A stretch of 64,000 nucleotides of DNA from Aeromicrobium sp. Root495 (GTDB taxonomy: Bacteria > Actinomycetota > Actinomycetes > Propionibacteriales > Nocardioidaceae): NCBI RefSeq assembly GCF_001426755.1, contig NZ_LMFJ01000002.1, positions 524,609 to 588,608 on the forward strand, written 5' to 3'. A program made the translations under genes and the position numbers. The notes beneath the pieces are model-generated. The model made no database searches. It saw only the letters and a program-made list of their open reading frames with translations, and was not told where the DNA came from. This document shows positions 34,548 to 43,633 of this stretch, piece after piece (position 1 is the stretch's first letter; each line of letters begins with the position of its first letter).

Positions 34548-35578
34548 CCGACCGACGGACACAGCACTATCCCACCGCCTTCGGCGAGCGCAACAAGATC
34601 ACCATCGCGGTGGTCGGCATCCTCGTGCTGGCCGTCCTCTTCCTGCTGACGTTCAACGCGCAGTCCCTGCCGATCATCGGCGGAGGGGCGAAGCACCAGG
34701 CCTACTTCGCCGAGGCCGGGGGGCTCAAGGAGGGCAACGAGGTCCGCGTCGCCGGCGTCAAGGTCGGCAAGGTGACCGGCCTCGAGCTCGACCGGGGCCG
34801 GGTCGTCGTGACCTTCCGGGCCAAGGGTGTGGAGCTGGGCGACGCCACCACGGCTGCGGTCAAGGTCAAGACCACGCTCGGCCAGAAGTTCCTGGCCATC
34901 GATCCCCTGGGGCGCGGTGAGCTCGACGGGCCCATCCCCCTGGCGCGCACCACGACGCCCTACGACGTGAACGAGGCGTTCTCGGACCTCTCCGACACGA
35001 TCGGCCAGATCGACACCCCGAAGCTCGAGCAGAGCCTGGAGGCACTGGCGGGGACCTTCCGGAACACCGCACCCTCGGTGCGCAAGGCGGTCTCGGGGCT
35101 CACCGACCTCTCGCGCGTCGTCTCCAAGCGCGACGAGGAGCTCGCCACGCTGCTGCAGGCCACGCGCAAGGTCTCCGGCACCTTGAAGGACCGCAACACG
35201 GAGATCGCCGCCCTGCTCACCGACGGCAGCAGCCTGCTCGACGAGCTGGGCAAGCGTCGAGAGACGGTGGAGGCGCTGCTCGAGGGGACGTCGCGCCTCG
35301 GCGTGCAGCTCGAGGGCCTCGTGCGCGACAACGAGAAACAGCTGCGCCCCGCGCTCGACAAGCTCGACGACGTCGCCGCCATCCTGCAGCGCAACCAGGA
35401 CAACCTCGACGCCGCGCTCAAGCGTCTCGGCCCCTACTACCGGACCGTCGGCTCGTCCCTCGGCAACGGGCCCTGGGTCGATGCCTACATCTGCGGGCTC
35501 TTCGACGACCAGAAGGCTCCCGAGCTCCGCAACGACGTGGTCCGGAACTGCACGCCCAAGAAGGGAGGCGGACGATGA
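34544..35578 (+). CDS. mceC: Mce family protein MceC
   Basis: A 344-residue Mce protein. The membrane helix is at about 20-42, after a short charged start (FGERNKITIAVVGILVLAVLFLL). The MlaD domain runs ~52-125 with AGGLKEGNEVRVAGVKVGKV and LGQKFLAIDPLG; the helical domain carries repeated heptads such as LATLLQATRKVSGTLKDRNTEIAALL. An upstream ATG at 34535 is possible, but 34544 gives the usual ATGA overlap with mceB. Two cysteines near the C-terminus match those in MceB. Confidence 0.94.
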   Translation: MTDRRTQHYPTAFGERNKITIAVVGILVLAVLFLLTFNAQSLPIIGGGAKHQAYFAEAGGLKEGNEVRVAGVKVGKVTGLELDRGRVVVTFRAKGVELGDATTAAVKVKTTLGQKFLAIDPLGRGELDGPIPLARTTTPYDVNEAFSDLSDTIGQIDTPKLEQSLEALAGTFRNTAPSVRKAVSGLTDLSRVVSKRDEELATLLQATRKVSGTLKDRNTEIAALLTDGSSLLDELGKRRETVEALLEGTSRLGVQLEGLVRDNEKQLRPALDKLDDVAAILQRNQDNLDAALKRLGPYYRTVGSSLGNGPWVDAYICGLFDDQKAPELRNDVVRNCTPKKGGGR

Positions 35579-36540
35579 CCCGCCGCCGGATCGTCACCGC
35601 CCTGGTGCTCGCCCTCGCCCTCGCGGGGGTCGTCACGTGGCGCGCCACCGCGGACCGCGGGACCACCACGTTCTCGGCCGTCTTCGACTCCACCGTCGGG
35701 CTCTACCCGGGCTCCGACGTCCAGGTCCTGGGCGTTCCCGTGGGCAAGGTGACGGCCGTGACCCCGGGCCGCGAGGGCGTGAAGGTCACGATGCGTCTCG
35801 ACCGCGGCCAGGAGGTCGCGAAGGACACCGACGCCGTGATCGTGGCACCCACGCTGGTGTCCGACCGCTACGTGCAGCTCACCAAGGCGTTCGTCTCGGG
35901 GGAGCGTCTCGAGGCCGGAGCGGTCCTGCCCGCGTCGCGGACAGCCGTGCCGGTCGAGATCGACGACCTGTACCGCAGCCTCACCGACGTGAGCCAGAAG
36001 CTGGGCCCCGACGGCGCCAACCGCAGGGGTGCGCTGTCCGACGTCCTCGACGTCGCGGCCAAGAACCTGCGCGGGAACGGCAACGGGATCAACACGATGA
36101 TCCGTGAGTTCGGCAAGGCCTCGGGCACCCTGGCCGACAGCGGCGACGACCTGTTCGCCACCGTCGCGAACTTCAAGGAGTTCAACGACATGCTCGTCGC
36201 CAACGACGACTCGGTGGCCGACGTGAACCGTCAGTTCGCCGAGGTGACCGACTACCTCGCCGACGACAGCGACGACCTCGCCGGGGCCATCGACAACCTC
36301 GGCTCGGCGCTGGCGGTGGTCGACGACTTCATCCGGGACAACCGGGGGAACCTCGCCACGAGCGTCGACAACCTCGTGGGCCCCACGCAGGTGCTGGTGG
36401 ACCAGAAGAAGTCGCTCGAGGAGTCCATCCGGCTCGTGCCGCTCGTGCTGCAGAACTTCCTCCGGGCCTACAACCCGGACCTGAAGACGATCGAGGGCCG
36501 CGGCAACCTCAACGAGGTCTCGATCTGGGGTGACGAGTGA
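35575..36540 (+). CDS. mceD: Mce family protein MceD
   Basis: A 321-residue Mce protein with an N-terminal membrane helix (RIVTALVLALALAGVVTW), an MlaD domain at ~30-105 (FSAVFDSTVGLYPGSDVQVLGVPVGKV) and a helical region ending at residue 321. It ends earlier than typical mycobacterial MceD proteins, which have a Pro-rich tail. It overlaps mceC in ATGA and the mceE ATG by one base in TGATG. Confidence 0.94.
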   Translation: MTRRRIVTALVLALALAGVVTWRATADRGTTTFSAVFDSTVGLYPGSDVQVLGVPVGKVTAVTPGREGVKVTMRLDRGQEVAKDTDAVIVAPTLVSDRYVQLTKAFVSGERLEAGAVLPASRTAVPVEIDDLYRSLTDVSQKLGPDGANRRGALSDVLDVAAKNLRGNGNGINTMIREFGKASGTLADSGDDLFATVANFKEFNDMLVANDDSVADVNRQFAEVTDYLADDSDDLAGAIDNLGSALAVVDDFIRDNRGNLATSVDNLVGPTQVLVDQKKSLEESIRLVPLVLQNFLRAYNPDLKTIEGRGNLNEVSIWGDE

Positions 36541-37841
36541 TGCGCACACGACGCGCCCTGGTGGCCGCCCTCTCGGCGGGACTCGTGCTGGTCCTGGTCT
36601 CGGGCTGCGGCATGCTCGGACGGGGCGTCTACGACACCCCGCTGCCGGGCGGCGCCGACGTCGGCTCGGACCCGCTGACCCTCACCGCCGACTTCGCCGA
36701 CGTCCTCGACCTCGTGCCGCAGTCGAGCGTGCGGGTCGACAACGTCGCGGTGGGCCGCGTCTCCAAGATCGTGCTCAACGACGGCGGCCGCAGTGCCCGG
36801 GTCACCCTCGTCGTGAACCGGTCCACCGCCCTGCCGGCCGGCACCGAGGCGCGCCTCCAGCAGACATCACTCCTGGGTGAGAAGTACGTCGCGCTCGTGC
36901 GGCCGGAGCAGCCGGTGGCCGGTCCGGCGCTCGCCAGCGGCGACCGTATCGGCCTGGCGGCCACCTCCCAGGCCGCCGAGGTGGAGCAGGTCCTCGGCGC
37001 ACTCTCCATGGTGCTCAACGGGGGCGGCATCGGGCAGTTCCAGGAGATCTCCCGCGAGCTGCAGAAGGTCTCCGACGGTCGTCCCGAGGAGATCAAGGCC
37101 TTCCTGAAGCAGGTCAGCTCGTTCGTCACGGTGCTCGACGACCGCAAGGAGTCCATCACCGGGGCGATCGACGGGCTGGCCCGGCTCTCGGCCAATCTCG
37201 AGGCCGACCGCGGGAAGATCGCGTCGGCGCTCGACGGCCTCGAGCCCGGCATGCGCGTCATCGCCGACCAGAGGAAGCAGCTCGTGTCCATGCTGCGCTC
37301 CCTCGACCGGCTCTCGAGCGTCACCGTGAAGACCCTCGACGCCTCGCAGGAGGACATCGTGGCCGACCTCAAGGCGCTCGAGCCGATCATCACGCAGCTC
37401 GCCAAGGCGGGCTCGGACCTGCCTGATGCTCTCGAGGTCCTGCTGACCTACCCGTTCCCGGACTCGGTCCTGGGCGCCATCAAGGGCGACTACATGAACC
37501 TCTTCGTGGTGACGAACTTCCGCTCGCTGCCGGCCGGTTGCTCGGCCATGGGCTGTGCGTGGAACCAGGTCGGCGACCCCAACTACCCGGCCTCGGCCCT
37601 GAGGTCCGGCAAGCGGGTCAAGAACCCGAGGCTCGTGCCGTCGCTGCTCCCGCCGACGTCGTCGCCCATGCCGGGCACGCCGTCCCCCACGATGCCGGTC
37701 CCCAGCAGGAACGTGCCGACCTCTCCGTCGGCCTCGCCGTCCCCGTCGGTCTCGCCGTCGGCGGGCTCCAGTCCGACGCCCACCTCGACGGCGTCGTCCG
37801 ACCCGTCGCCCAGCACCAGGCCGACGGACGGTGGTGAGTGA
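36540..37841 (+). CDS. mceE: Mce family lipoprotein MceE
   Basis: A 433-residue Mce lipoprotein. The lipobox LVSGC has Cys23 for lipid attachment, as in mycobacterial LprK/LprN-type MceE proteins. The MlaD domain spans about 45-125 (LTADFADVLDLVPQSSVRVDNVAVGRV), followed by helices and a Cys pair (GCSAMGC). The last ~70 residues are a low-complexity Pro/Ser/Thr tail that probably is disordered and may span the wall. A GTG at 36537 in the same frame is an alternative; the ATG at 36540 is preferred. Confidence 0.94.
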   Translation: MRTRRALVAALSAGLVLVLVSGCGMLGRGVYDTPLPGGADVGSDPLTLTADFADVLDLVPQSSVRVDNVAVGRVSKIVLNDGGRSARVTLVVNRSTALPAGTEARLQQTSLLGEKYVALVRPEQPVAGPALASGDRIGLAATSQAAEVEQVLGALSMVLNGGGIGQFQEISRELQKVSDGRPEEIKAFLKQVSSFVTVLDDRKESITGAIDGLARLSANLEADRGKIASALDGLEPGMRVIADQRKQLVSMLRSLDRLSSVTVKTLDASQEDIVADLKALEPIITQLAKAGSDLPDALEVLLTYPFPDSVLGAIKGDYMNLFVVTNFRSLPAGCSAMGCAWNQVGDPNYPASALRSGKRVKNPRLVPSLLPPTSSPMPGTPSPTMPVPSRNVPTSPSASPSPSVSPSAGSSPTPTSTASSDPSPSTRPTDGGE

Positions 37842-39004
37842 TGCTGACCGGACGGATCAAGATCCAGCTCGTGATCTTCGCGGTGCTCGCGCTCGTGGCC
37901 ACCTCCTACCTCGGCGCCCGCTACGTGGGGATCAACCCCTTCGGCACCGGGTACACGGTGAGGGTCGACCTGCCCGACGCCGGTGGCACCTTCGACAACG
38001 GTGAGGTGACCTTCCGCGGTGTCCCGGTCGGCCGGATCAAGGGCCTCGAGGCCACCGACTCCGGCACGCGTCTGACCCTCCACATCGAGGGCGGCGGACC
38101 TCGCATCCCCGCCGACGTCCGCCCGGTCGTGGCCAACCGCTCGGCCATCGGCGAGCAGTACGTCGACCTTCGCGAGGGCACCACGACGGCTGTGGCGCTG
38201 TCTGACGGCGATGTGCTCTCCGCGGGGGCCGAGTCCCAACCGCCTCCGGTCGACGACCTGCTGCGCTCCGGCGCGAGCTTCGTGGACTCCGTCCCGGCCG
38301 ACTCGCTCAACACCGTCATCGACGAGTCGTACGACCTGTCGCGCGGTGTGGGCGAGAGCTTCGGGACCCTGCTCGAGACGTCCCAGCGGTTCCAGCGTGC
38401 GGCGGACCGGAACTTCGTGGCCACCCGTGGACTCATCGAGAACTCGGACCGTGTGCTGACCACCCAGCAGGAGGCGTCGCAGAGCATCCTGTCCTTCAGC
38501 GAGGACCTCTCGACGATCGCCGCGACCCTGAAGTCGTCGGACGGCGGGCTGCGGCAGCTCATCGAGAGCTCACCGCGAGCCGCTCGTGAGGTCGACGCGT
38601 TGTTCCGCGAGGTCGGGAAGCCGCTCGGCCTGCTGCTGAGCAACCTCGTCACACCCGCCCAGGTCTTCGGGATCAACGCGGGCGGGGTGGAGGACGCCCT
38701 GGTGAACGTGCCCAAGGTCGCGAGCATCGGCTGGGCGGTCTCGGGCAGCCGAGGGCTCAACCTCAGCCTGGCGCAGACCTACTTCAACCCGCTGCCCTGC
38801 ACCACGGGCTACGGCGGGACCGACGTCCGCAAGGGACTCGTCACGTCGAAGGGCAAGCCGTTCAACCTCCAGGCAGGGTGTCGCTCGTCGGATCCGTCGT
38901 CCAACGTGCGCGGCCCCAAGAGCGTGCCCGCCCCGGGCGGTCTGAAGACCGCGCGGGTCTCCTCGGCCGACTCGCTGGCCGACCTCATGGGTGGTGCACG
39001 ATGA
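37841..39004 (+). CDS. mceF: Mce family protein MceF
   Basis: A 387-residue Mce protein: membrane helix ~7-27, MlaD domain ~38-112 (YTVRVDLPDAGGTFDNGEVTFRGVPVGRI, RSAIGEQYVDL) and a long helical domain. Two cysteines lie in PLPCTTGYGG and QAGCRSS. It closes the set of six Mce proteins. It overlaps mceE by one base and the first Mce-associated gene by four, so the whole operon from 29593 to 40100 has essentially no untranslated gaps. Confidence 0.94.
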   Translation: MLTGRIKIQLVIFAVLALVATSYLGARYVGINPFGTGYTVRVDLPDAGGTFDNGEVTFRGVPVGRIKGLEATDSGTRLTLHIEGGGPRIPADVRPVVANRSAIGEQYVDLREGTTTAVALSDGDVLSAGAESQPPPVDDLLRSGASFVDSVPADSLNTVIDESYDLSRGVGESFGTLLETSQRFQRAADRNFVATRGLIENSDRVLTTQQEASQSILSFSEDLSTIAATLKSSDGGLRQLIESSPRAAREVDALFREVGKPLGLLLSNLVTPAQVFGINAGGVEDALVNVPKVASIGWAVSGSRGLNLSLAQTYFNPLPCTTGYGGTDVRKGLVTSKGKPFNLQAGCRSSDPSSNVRGPKSVPAPGGLKTARVSSADSLADLMGGAR

Positions 39005-39600
39005 CAGCAGCAGGATCGGTGCAGGACCAGACGGACGGGGGACGGGTGGACGACGACCAGGTCGACGAGTCGGTGCAGGCCGAGGAGAAGAAGCCGGGCC
39101 GCGTCGGCCCCACGGCCCTCGTGGGCCTCGCGGTCGCCGTGGTCTTCGGCGTCACGGGCGGGGTCGCGTGGTGGTCCGCCACGTCGAGCGACGACCTGTC
39201 GCTCGCCCAGGAGCGCGACGCCGTGCTCGTGTCGGCCAAGACCGAGATCGCCGTGCTCAACACCCTCGACTACCGCTCGGTGGCCAAGGGCCTCAAGGCG
39301 TGGCAGTCCGCCAGCACGGGGACACTGCGTGACCAGTTCGCCGGCATCTCGACGAAGGACCAGGGCGTGCTCGCGGACCAGAAGAAGATCTCGAAGGGCA
39401 AGGTCGTCGACGCTGCGGTGCTCGAGGTCGACGGCGACTCCGCCACCGTCCTCGCGGCGGTGGAGGTGACCGTGACCGACGGGACGGACCCGAGCGCGGA
39501 GCCCGTCGTGAAGCGCAACCGGTTCAGTGCCGACCTCGCCCGGTCCGGCGGGACGTGGAAGGTCGCCAACCTGCAGCAGGTCGCGGTGAACGTCTCATGA
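39001..39600 (+). CDS. Mce-associated membrane protein (first)
   Basis: A 199-residue single-pass protein: charged cytoplasmic N-terminus (~1-36), membrane helix ~37-58 (GPTALVGLAVAVVFGVTGGVAWW) and an extracytoplasmic NTF2-like domain (TEIAVLNTLDYRSVAKGLKAWQSASTGTLRDQF, ending SGGTWKVANLQQV). This is the layout of Mas proteins encoded after mceF, which stabilise Mce complexes in mycobacteria. Start and stop overlap neighbours by four bases. Confidence 0.9.
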   Translation: MTAAGSVQDQTDGGRVDDDQVDESVQAEEKKPGRVGPTALVGLAVAVVFGVTGGVAWWSATSSDDLSLAQERDAVLVSAKTEIAVLNTLDYRSVAKGLKAWQSASTGTLRDQFAGISTKDQGVLADQKKISKGKVVDAAVLEVDGDSATVLAAVEVTVTDGTDPSAEPVVKRNRFSADLARSGGTWKVANLQQVAVNVS

Positions 39601-40100
39601 GCCGCTGGGTGCAAGGGGTCGTGGGGCTCCTCGCTGCCGCAGCGCTCGCCGTCGGTGTCGTGGGCTGGGCGCAGTACGTCCGCCAGAACGCCTCGTCGTC
39701 GGCCTCCAACGCCTCGATCGTCGACGAGAAGGCCACGGCCCGGGTGCAGTCCGCCGTGGCGCAGGGGCTCGAGCAGGTGCTCAGCTACACCTACTCCGAC
39801 CCGACCACGACGCAGGCCGCCGCCGACCGCGTGCTCACCGGAAAGGCTCGCGAGGAGTACGACACCCTCTTCGCGACGCTGAAGAAGGAGGCGCCGGGCC
39901 AGAAGCTCGTGCTCACCGCCCGGGTCACGGCCGCCGGCGTGAAGCAGCTGAGCGACGACACGGCCTCGTTGCTCGTCTTCGTCGACCAGTCGGCCCGCCG
40001 CAAGGGCGACGAGCAGGCGGCCGTGTCGGCCGCGCAGATCGCCGTCGAGGCCCGCAGGACGGGCTCCACGTGGACCATCACCGGCCTCGACCCCCTCTGA
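39597..40100 (+). CDS. Mce-associated membrane protein (second)
   Basis: A 167-residue Mas-type protein: membrane helix at about 5-27, then an NTF2-like domain (ARVQSAVAQGLEQVLSYTYSDPTTTQAAADRVLTGKAREEYDTLF, final GSTWTITGLDPL). It is the last gene of the Mce operon; a 32-bp perfect hairpin follows 37 bases after its stop. Its role in the complex is inferred from mycobacterial relatives. Confidence 0.88.
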   Translation: MSRWVQGVVGLLAAAALAVGVVGWAQYVRQNASSSASNASIVDEKATARVQSAVAQGLEQVLSYTYSDPTTTQAAADRVLTGKAREEYDTLFATLKKEAPGQKLVLTARVTAAGVKQLSDDTASLLVFVDQSARRKGDEQAAVSAAQIAVEARRTGSTWTITGLDPL

Positions 40101-40114
40101 CCAGTGTCCCGGTT

Positions 40115-40185
40115 CACCACGGGGTCTGGGCAGACCTGACGCCCCACGGGCTGCAGCCCGTGGGGCGTCGGTGCTTGCCGTGGTG
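40115..40185. repeat. Nested hairpin element, third related copy (terminator of mce operon)
   Basis: Outer arms CACCACGG (40115-40122) and CCGTGGTG (40178-40185) enclose a perfect 32-bp palindrome at 40138-40169 with GCCCCACGGGCTG arms. The left flank resembles that of the element at 41929. It separates the convergent ends of the Mce operon and the epimerase gene, so it probably terminates both. Confidence 0.75.
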
Positions 40186-40193
40186 CGTCGTGA

Positions 40194-41111
40194 TCAGGCG
40201 TCGAGGAAGTCGGCGACGGTCGCCTTGACTGCGACGTCCCACGGCGTGGGGCTCAGGCCGAGCAGCGCCTCCGACGCCGACGAGTCCATCGTGAAGGGCC
40301 GGTCGAACTGCTCCACCATCTCGGCGACGCCGGCCGTCTCGCGGTGGAACCGTCCGACGAGCCGGAGGAGGCCGGGACGCACCGTCGAGACCTTGGGGGC
40401 GGGCCGGCCGACGGCGGTGGCGTAGTCGTTCGCCACCTCGCGCTGCGTCCGGGGCGAGCCGGTCGGCGCCATGAGGACGCGGTCGTCCTCGGTGGGCAGC
40501 TCGCTCGCGGCGATCATGGCGGCGGCGAGGTCGGGCAGGTAGGTCCAGGAGTGCGGCTGGTCGGCGTCACCGATGGGTCGGACGGTCTTGCCCTGGGTGA
40601 TGGGGCCGAGCATCCGCTCACCGGCGTGGGCGCCGATGCCGGCTCCCGGACCGAAGTAGTCCGACGCGACGACGCTGATGGTCGGCGTGCTCGAGGCCCG
40701 GCGCGCGGCGAGGAGCTGCGTGCGGATGCCACGCTTGCCCTCGGTCGCGACGATCGCCGAGCGCTCGGTGATGGGCGGCGCGGGGTCGAAGGCGTAGAGG
40801 CTCTCGGGGAAGACGACCGTGGCGCCGACCTCCTCGGCCACACCCAGCACGGCGGCCTCCGCGGCGGGCAGCTCCCGGGCCCAGGCGTCGGCGAGGTAGG
40901 CCGAGGCGTGGACGCAGTGATGGATGACGGTGGCGCCCTGGGCGGCGGCCACGAGTGCGGCACGGTCGTTGACGTCGGCCGCGATGCGCTCGACGAGCGG
41001 GTGGTCCAGCCCCGAGCCGGAGCGGGTGACGACGCGGACGGCGACACCCTGCTCGACGTAGGTGCGGGCGATGGTGGTGCCGATGGGGCCGGCGCCGGTG
41101 ATGACGATCAT
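40194..41111 (-). CDS. NAD(P)-dependent epimerase/reductase-like protein
   Basis: A 305-residue extended-SDR/NmrA-like protein. GAGPIG at residues 6-11 binds the dinucleotide. A YAFD segment occurs where the family has its YxxxK region, but the lysine is not in place, so it may be an atypical member or a reductase of the NmrA-like type. The ATG at 41111 has GGAGG ten bases upstream (GGAGGAAACC) and is preferred over an upstream ATG that would cover the operators. It is divergent from a TetR gene that probably represses it. Confidence 0.82.
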   Translation of the reverse strand: MIVITGAGPIGTTIARTYVEQGVAVRVVTRSGSGLDHPLVERIAADVNDRAALVAAAQGATVIHHCVHASAYLADAWARELPAAEAAVLGVAEEVGATVVFPESLYAFDPAPPITERSAIVATEGKRGIRTQLLAARRASSTPTISVVASDYFGPGAGIGAHAGERMLGPITQGKTVRPIGDADQPHSWTYLPDLAAAMIAASELPTEDDRVLMAPTGSPRTQREVANDYATAVGRPAPKVSTVRPGLLRLVGRFHRETAGVAEMVEQFDRPFTMDSSASEALLGLSPTPWDVAVKATVADFLDA

Positions 41112-41124
41112 GGTTTCCTCCAAG

Positions 41125-41197
41125 AAATGTGAGCGGTGCTCTCTCTTCTCAACCATGCATCACGTCGAACGGAAAAGCAAGAGCAGTGCTCACATTT
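41125..41197. promoter_or_regulatory. Inverted pair of TetR operators
   Basis: AAATGTGAGCGGTGCTCT at 41125-41142 and, on the other strand, AAATGTGAGCACTGCTCT at 41180-41197 match at 16 of 18 positions. Each contains a GAGC..GCTC palindrome of the kind bound by TetR proteins. They lie 37 bases apart between the divergent epimerase and TetR genes. Confidence 0.78.
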
Positions 41198-41230
41198 GCG
41201 TCTGGTGATCGCTTCCGGCAGGATCAGGGC

Positions 41231-41920
41231 ATGGCAGGCACCCCGCGACAGCAGGCACGCGAGCACACGATGCGCGAGATCGTCCGCATCGGCCGTGAGC
41301 AGCTGGCGGAGGTGGGGCCCGCCGACCTCTCGCTCCGGGCGGTCGCACGGGAGCTGGGCATCGTCTCGTCGGCCGTCTACCGCTACGTCGCGAGCCGCGA
41401 CGAGCTGCTCACCCTCCTCATCGTGGACGCCTACGACGAGATGGGTGACCGCGTCGATGCCGCCATCGCCGCAGCACCGGCGCATCCGCGCAAGAAGCTG
41501 CACGCGGCGGCCGACGCCGTGCGGGACTGGGCGCTGGCCGAGCCCTCGCGCTACGCGCTGCTCTACGGCACGCCGGTGCCCGGGTACCGCGCCCCCGCCG
41601 ATCGGACGGTCGAGCCCGGGACCAGGGTGGTCGTGGCGCTCACGGTCCTGCTCGACTCGGCCTTCGTCGAGGGTCGGTTGCCGGCGTCGGACGAGCGGCT
41701 GCCGCGCAGCGTGCGCCAGGACATGGACGCGATCCGGCGGGAGTACGGGATCACGATGCCGGCACCGCTCCTGGCCCGCGGCTTCACCCTCTGGTCGAGC
41801 CTGTTCGGTGCCGTGAGCTTCGACGTCTTCGACCAGTACGGCGCCCAGACCCTGAGCGACCGCCGCGCGTTCTTCTCCCACCAGGTCGACGCGCTCGCCG
41901 ACCTCGTCGGCCTGCCCTGA
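41231..41920 (+). CDS. TetR-family transcriptional regulator
   Basis: A 229-residue TetR regulator. The DNA-binding domain includes LSLRAVARELGIVSSAVYRYVASRDELLTLLI at about residues 37-68, and the C-terminal part (LLYGTPVPGYRAPADRTVEPGTRVV) is the TetR_C type often seen next to SDR-like genes. The frame is open from 41129; the ATG at 41231 (MAGTPRQQAREHT) is chosen because the upstream part would cover the operator pair. It probably represses itself and the divergent epimerase gene. Confidence 0.9.
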   Translation: MAGTPRQQAREHTMREIVRIGREQLAEVGPADLSLRAVARELGIVSSAVYRYVASRDELLTLLIVDAYDEMGDRVDAAIAAAPAHPRKKLHAAADAVRDWALAEPSRYALLYGTPVPGYRAPADRTVEPGTRVVVALTVLLDSAFVEGRLPASDERLPRSVRQDMDAIRREYGITMPAPLLARGFTLWSSLFGAVSFDVFDQYGAQTLSDRRAFFSHQVDALADLVGLP

Positions 41921-41928
41921 CCCCCCGA

Positions 41929-42018
41929 CGGTTTACCACGGGGTGTTGGCAACCTGACCCATACCTCCGGAAGCTTCCCGAGGTATGGGTCGGCTTGCAC
42001 GCTTAACGTGGTAAACCG
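41929..42018. repeat. Nested hairpin element, copy 2 (probable bidirectional terminator)
   Basis: Outer arms CGGTTTACCACG (41929-41940) and CGTGGTAAACCG (42007-42018) are a perfect inverted repeat. Inside lies a 36-bp near-palindrome (41956-41991) with arms GACCCATACCTC and GAGGTATGGGTC around GGAAGCTTCC, almost the same as copy 1 at 20643. It separates the convergent TetR and acyl-CoA ligase genes. Confidence 0.82.
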
Positions 42019-42022
42019 ACCG

Positions 42023-43558
42023 TCAGTTGATCTGGCGGCCGGTGTCCTTCCAGAACTCCTCGCGGAGCTTGAACTTCTGGAGCTTGCCGGTGGCGGTGCG
42101 GGCCAGCTCGTCGCGGAAGTCGATGCGCTTGGGGCACTTGTAGCCCGCGAGGCGCTCGCGGCAGTGCGCGATGAGCTCCTCGGCCGACACCTCGTGGTCG
42201 TCCTCCACGACGACGAGCGCCGTGACCATCTCGCCCCACTTCTCGTCGGGGATGCCGATCACCGCGACCTCGCGCACGGCCGGGTGCGACGACAGGGCGT
42301 CCTCGACCTCGATGGACGTCACGTTCTCGCCGCCGGAGATGATGACGTCCTTCTTGCGGTCGGCGATCGTGACGTAGCCGTCCTCGAACGTCCCGCCGTC
42401 ACCGGTGTGGAACCATCCCCCGGCGAGCGCTGACTCCGTGGCCTCGGGGTTGTCCCAGTAGGACGCGAGCACCGTGTTGCTGCGAGCGAGGACCTCGCCC
42501 GTGTCGTCGACCATGATCTGCGTCGAGAGCGCGGGGGCACCGGCGCGGCCGAGGTTGCGCGCCTGTTCCGTGGGGTCGAGGTCCTCCCACTCCTCGCGCA
42601 TGCGGTTCATGGTGAGCAGGGGGGCCGTCTCGGTGAGGCCGTAGATCTGGATGAACTCCCAGCCCAGCTCCTCGCGGACCCGCTCGATGGTCCGCGTGGG
42701 CGGGGGAGCGCCCGCCACCACGCAGCGCACCTGGTCGCGGCCCGGGACCTCGCCCTCCCAGTCCTTGAGCGCGTCGAGCACGGAGGCGAGCACGGCCGGC
42801 GCGCAGCAGAGGTACGTGACCCCGTGGTCGCGGATGCGGCGCAGGATCTCGGCGCCGTCGATCTGGCGGAGCACGACGTGCCGCGCGCCCATGCCGGTGA
42901 CCCCGTAGACCTGGCCCCAGCCGTTGCAGTGGAACATCGGCAGCGTGTGGAGGTAGACGTCGCGGTCGTTCACGAGGGCCTGCCAGCCGAAGACCGTGGC
43001 GTTGGTCCACAGCGCGCGATGGGTCTGCTGCACGCCCTTGGGCCGCGCCGTGGTGCCGGACGTGTAGTTGATCGTGGCCGACGCGTCCTCGTCGGCCGCC
43101 CACTCCTGCGGGGTCGTGAGCGCCGGGTCCCAGATCTTGTCGTCGTCGACGCCGGCCACGAAGACGTGCTCGGCCGACGAGCAGACGTCGCGCAGGTGCT
43201 CGAGGTCGGGATCGAGGATCACGACCTCGGCGCCCGAGTGCTGCACGATGTACTCGACCTCGGCGGGCGCGAGCCGGAAGTTCACCGGGACGAGCACGCG
43301 GCCCCACCCGGACACGCCGAAGAACGAGACCAGGAGTCGAGCGGCGTTCTGGGAGACCACGGCGACCCGTCCTCCGACGGGCACGCCCAGCGCGTCGAGC
43401 GTGGCGGCCTGTGACCGCGCCAGACGCTGCACGTCGGCGTAGGTGAGGTCGGGCCACGGGGTGGCCGGCTGGTCCGGCTCGTCGACGACGGCGACACGGT
43501 CGGGGTAGACCGTGGCGGCACGGTCGAGGAAGTCGCGGATGCTGAACGGGACGTTCAC
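42023..43558 (-). CDS. AMP-forming acyl-CoA ligase
   Basis: A 511-residue ANL-superfamily acyl-CoA synthetase, which activates a carboxylic acid to its CoA thioester with ATP. The P-loop YTSGTTARPKGV lies near residue 170, IYGLTETAP at about 300, the GGWFHTGD hinge region near 390 and the catalytic lysine in RTATGKLQK near 490. It starts at GTG with GGGAGGG before it. The chain resembles the FadD/medium-chain or aryl-acid ligases of actinobacteria, and the substrate is not clear. No KstR2-like site is seen upstream. Confidence 0.92.
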   Translation of the reverse strand: MNVPFSIRDFLDRAATVYPDRVAVVDEPDQPATPWPDLTYADVQRLARSQAATLDALGVPVGGRVAVVSQNAARLLVSFFGVSGWGRVLVPVNFRLAPAEVEYIVQHSGAEVVILDPDLEHLRDVCSSAEHVFVAGVDDDKIWDPALTTPQEWAADEDASATINYTSGTTARPKGVQQTHRALWTNATVFGWQALVNDRDVYLHTLPMFHCNGWGQVYGVTGMGARHVVLRQIDGAEILRRIRDHGVTYLCCAPAVLASVLDALKDWEGEVPGRDQVRCVVAGAPPPTRTIERVREELGWEFIQIYGLTETAPLLTMNRMREEWEDLDPTEQARNLGRAGAPALSTQIMVDDTGEVLARSNTVLASYWDNPEATESALAGGWFHTGDGGTFEDGYVTIADRKKDVIISGGENVTSIEVEDALSSHPAVREVAVIGIPDEKWGEMVTALVVVEDDHEVSAEELIAHCRERLAGYKCPKRIDFRDELARTATGKLQKFKLREEFWKDTGRQIN

Positions 43559-43633
43559 GGGCCCTCCCGAGGCAGATGTATGGCGTGGGTCACGTCCATC
43601 ATGCCCGGCCGACGTTGCGAGGGCGCTGCGGCC

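Noticed and set aside
20643..42018. Hairpin repeats as insertion sequence ends or a MITE
   Set aside because: I see no flanking target duplications, no transposase, and all copies sit between convergent gene ends, which fits terminators better.
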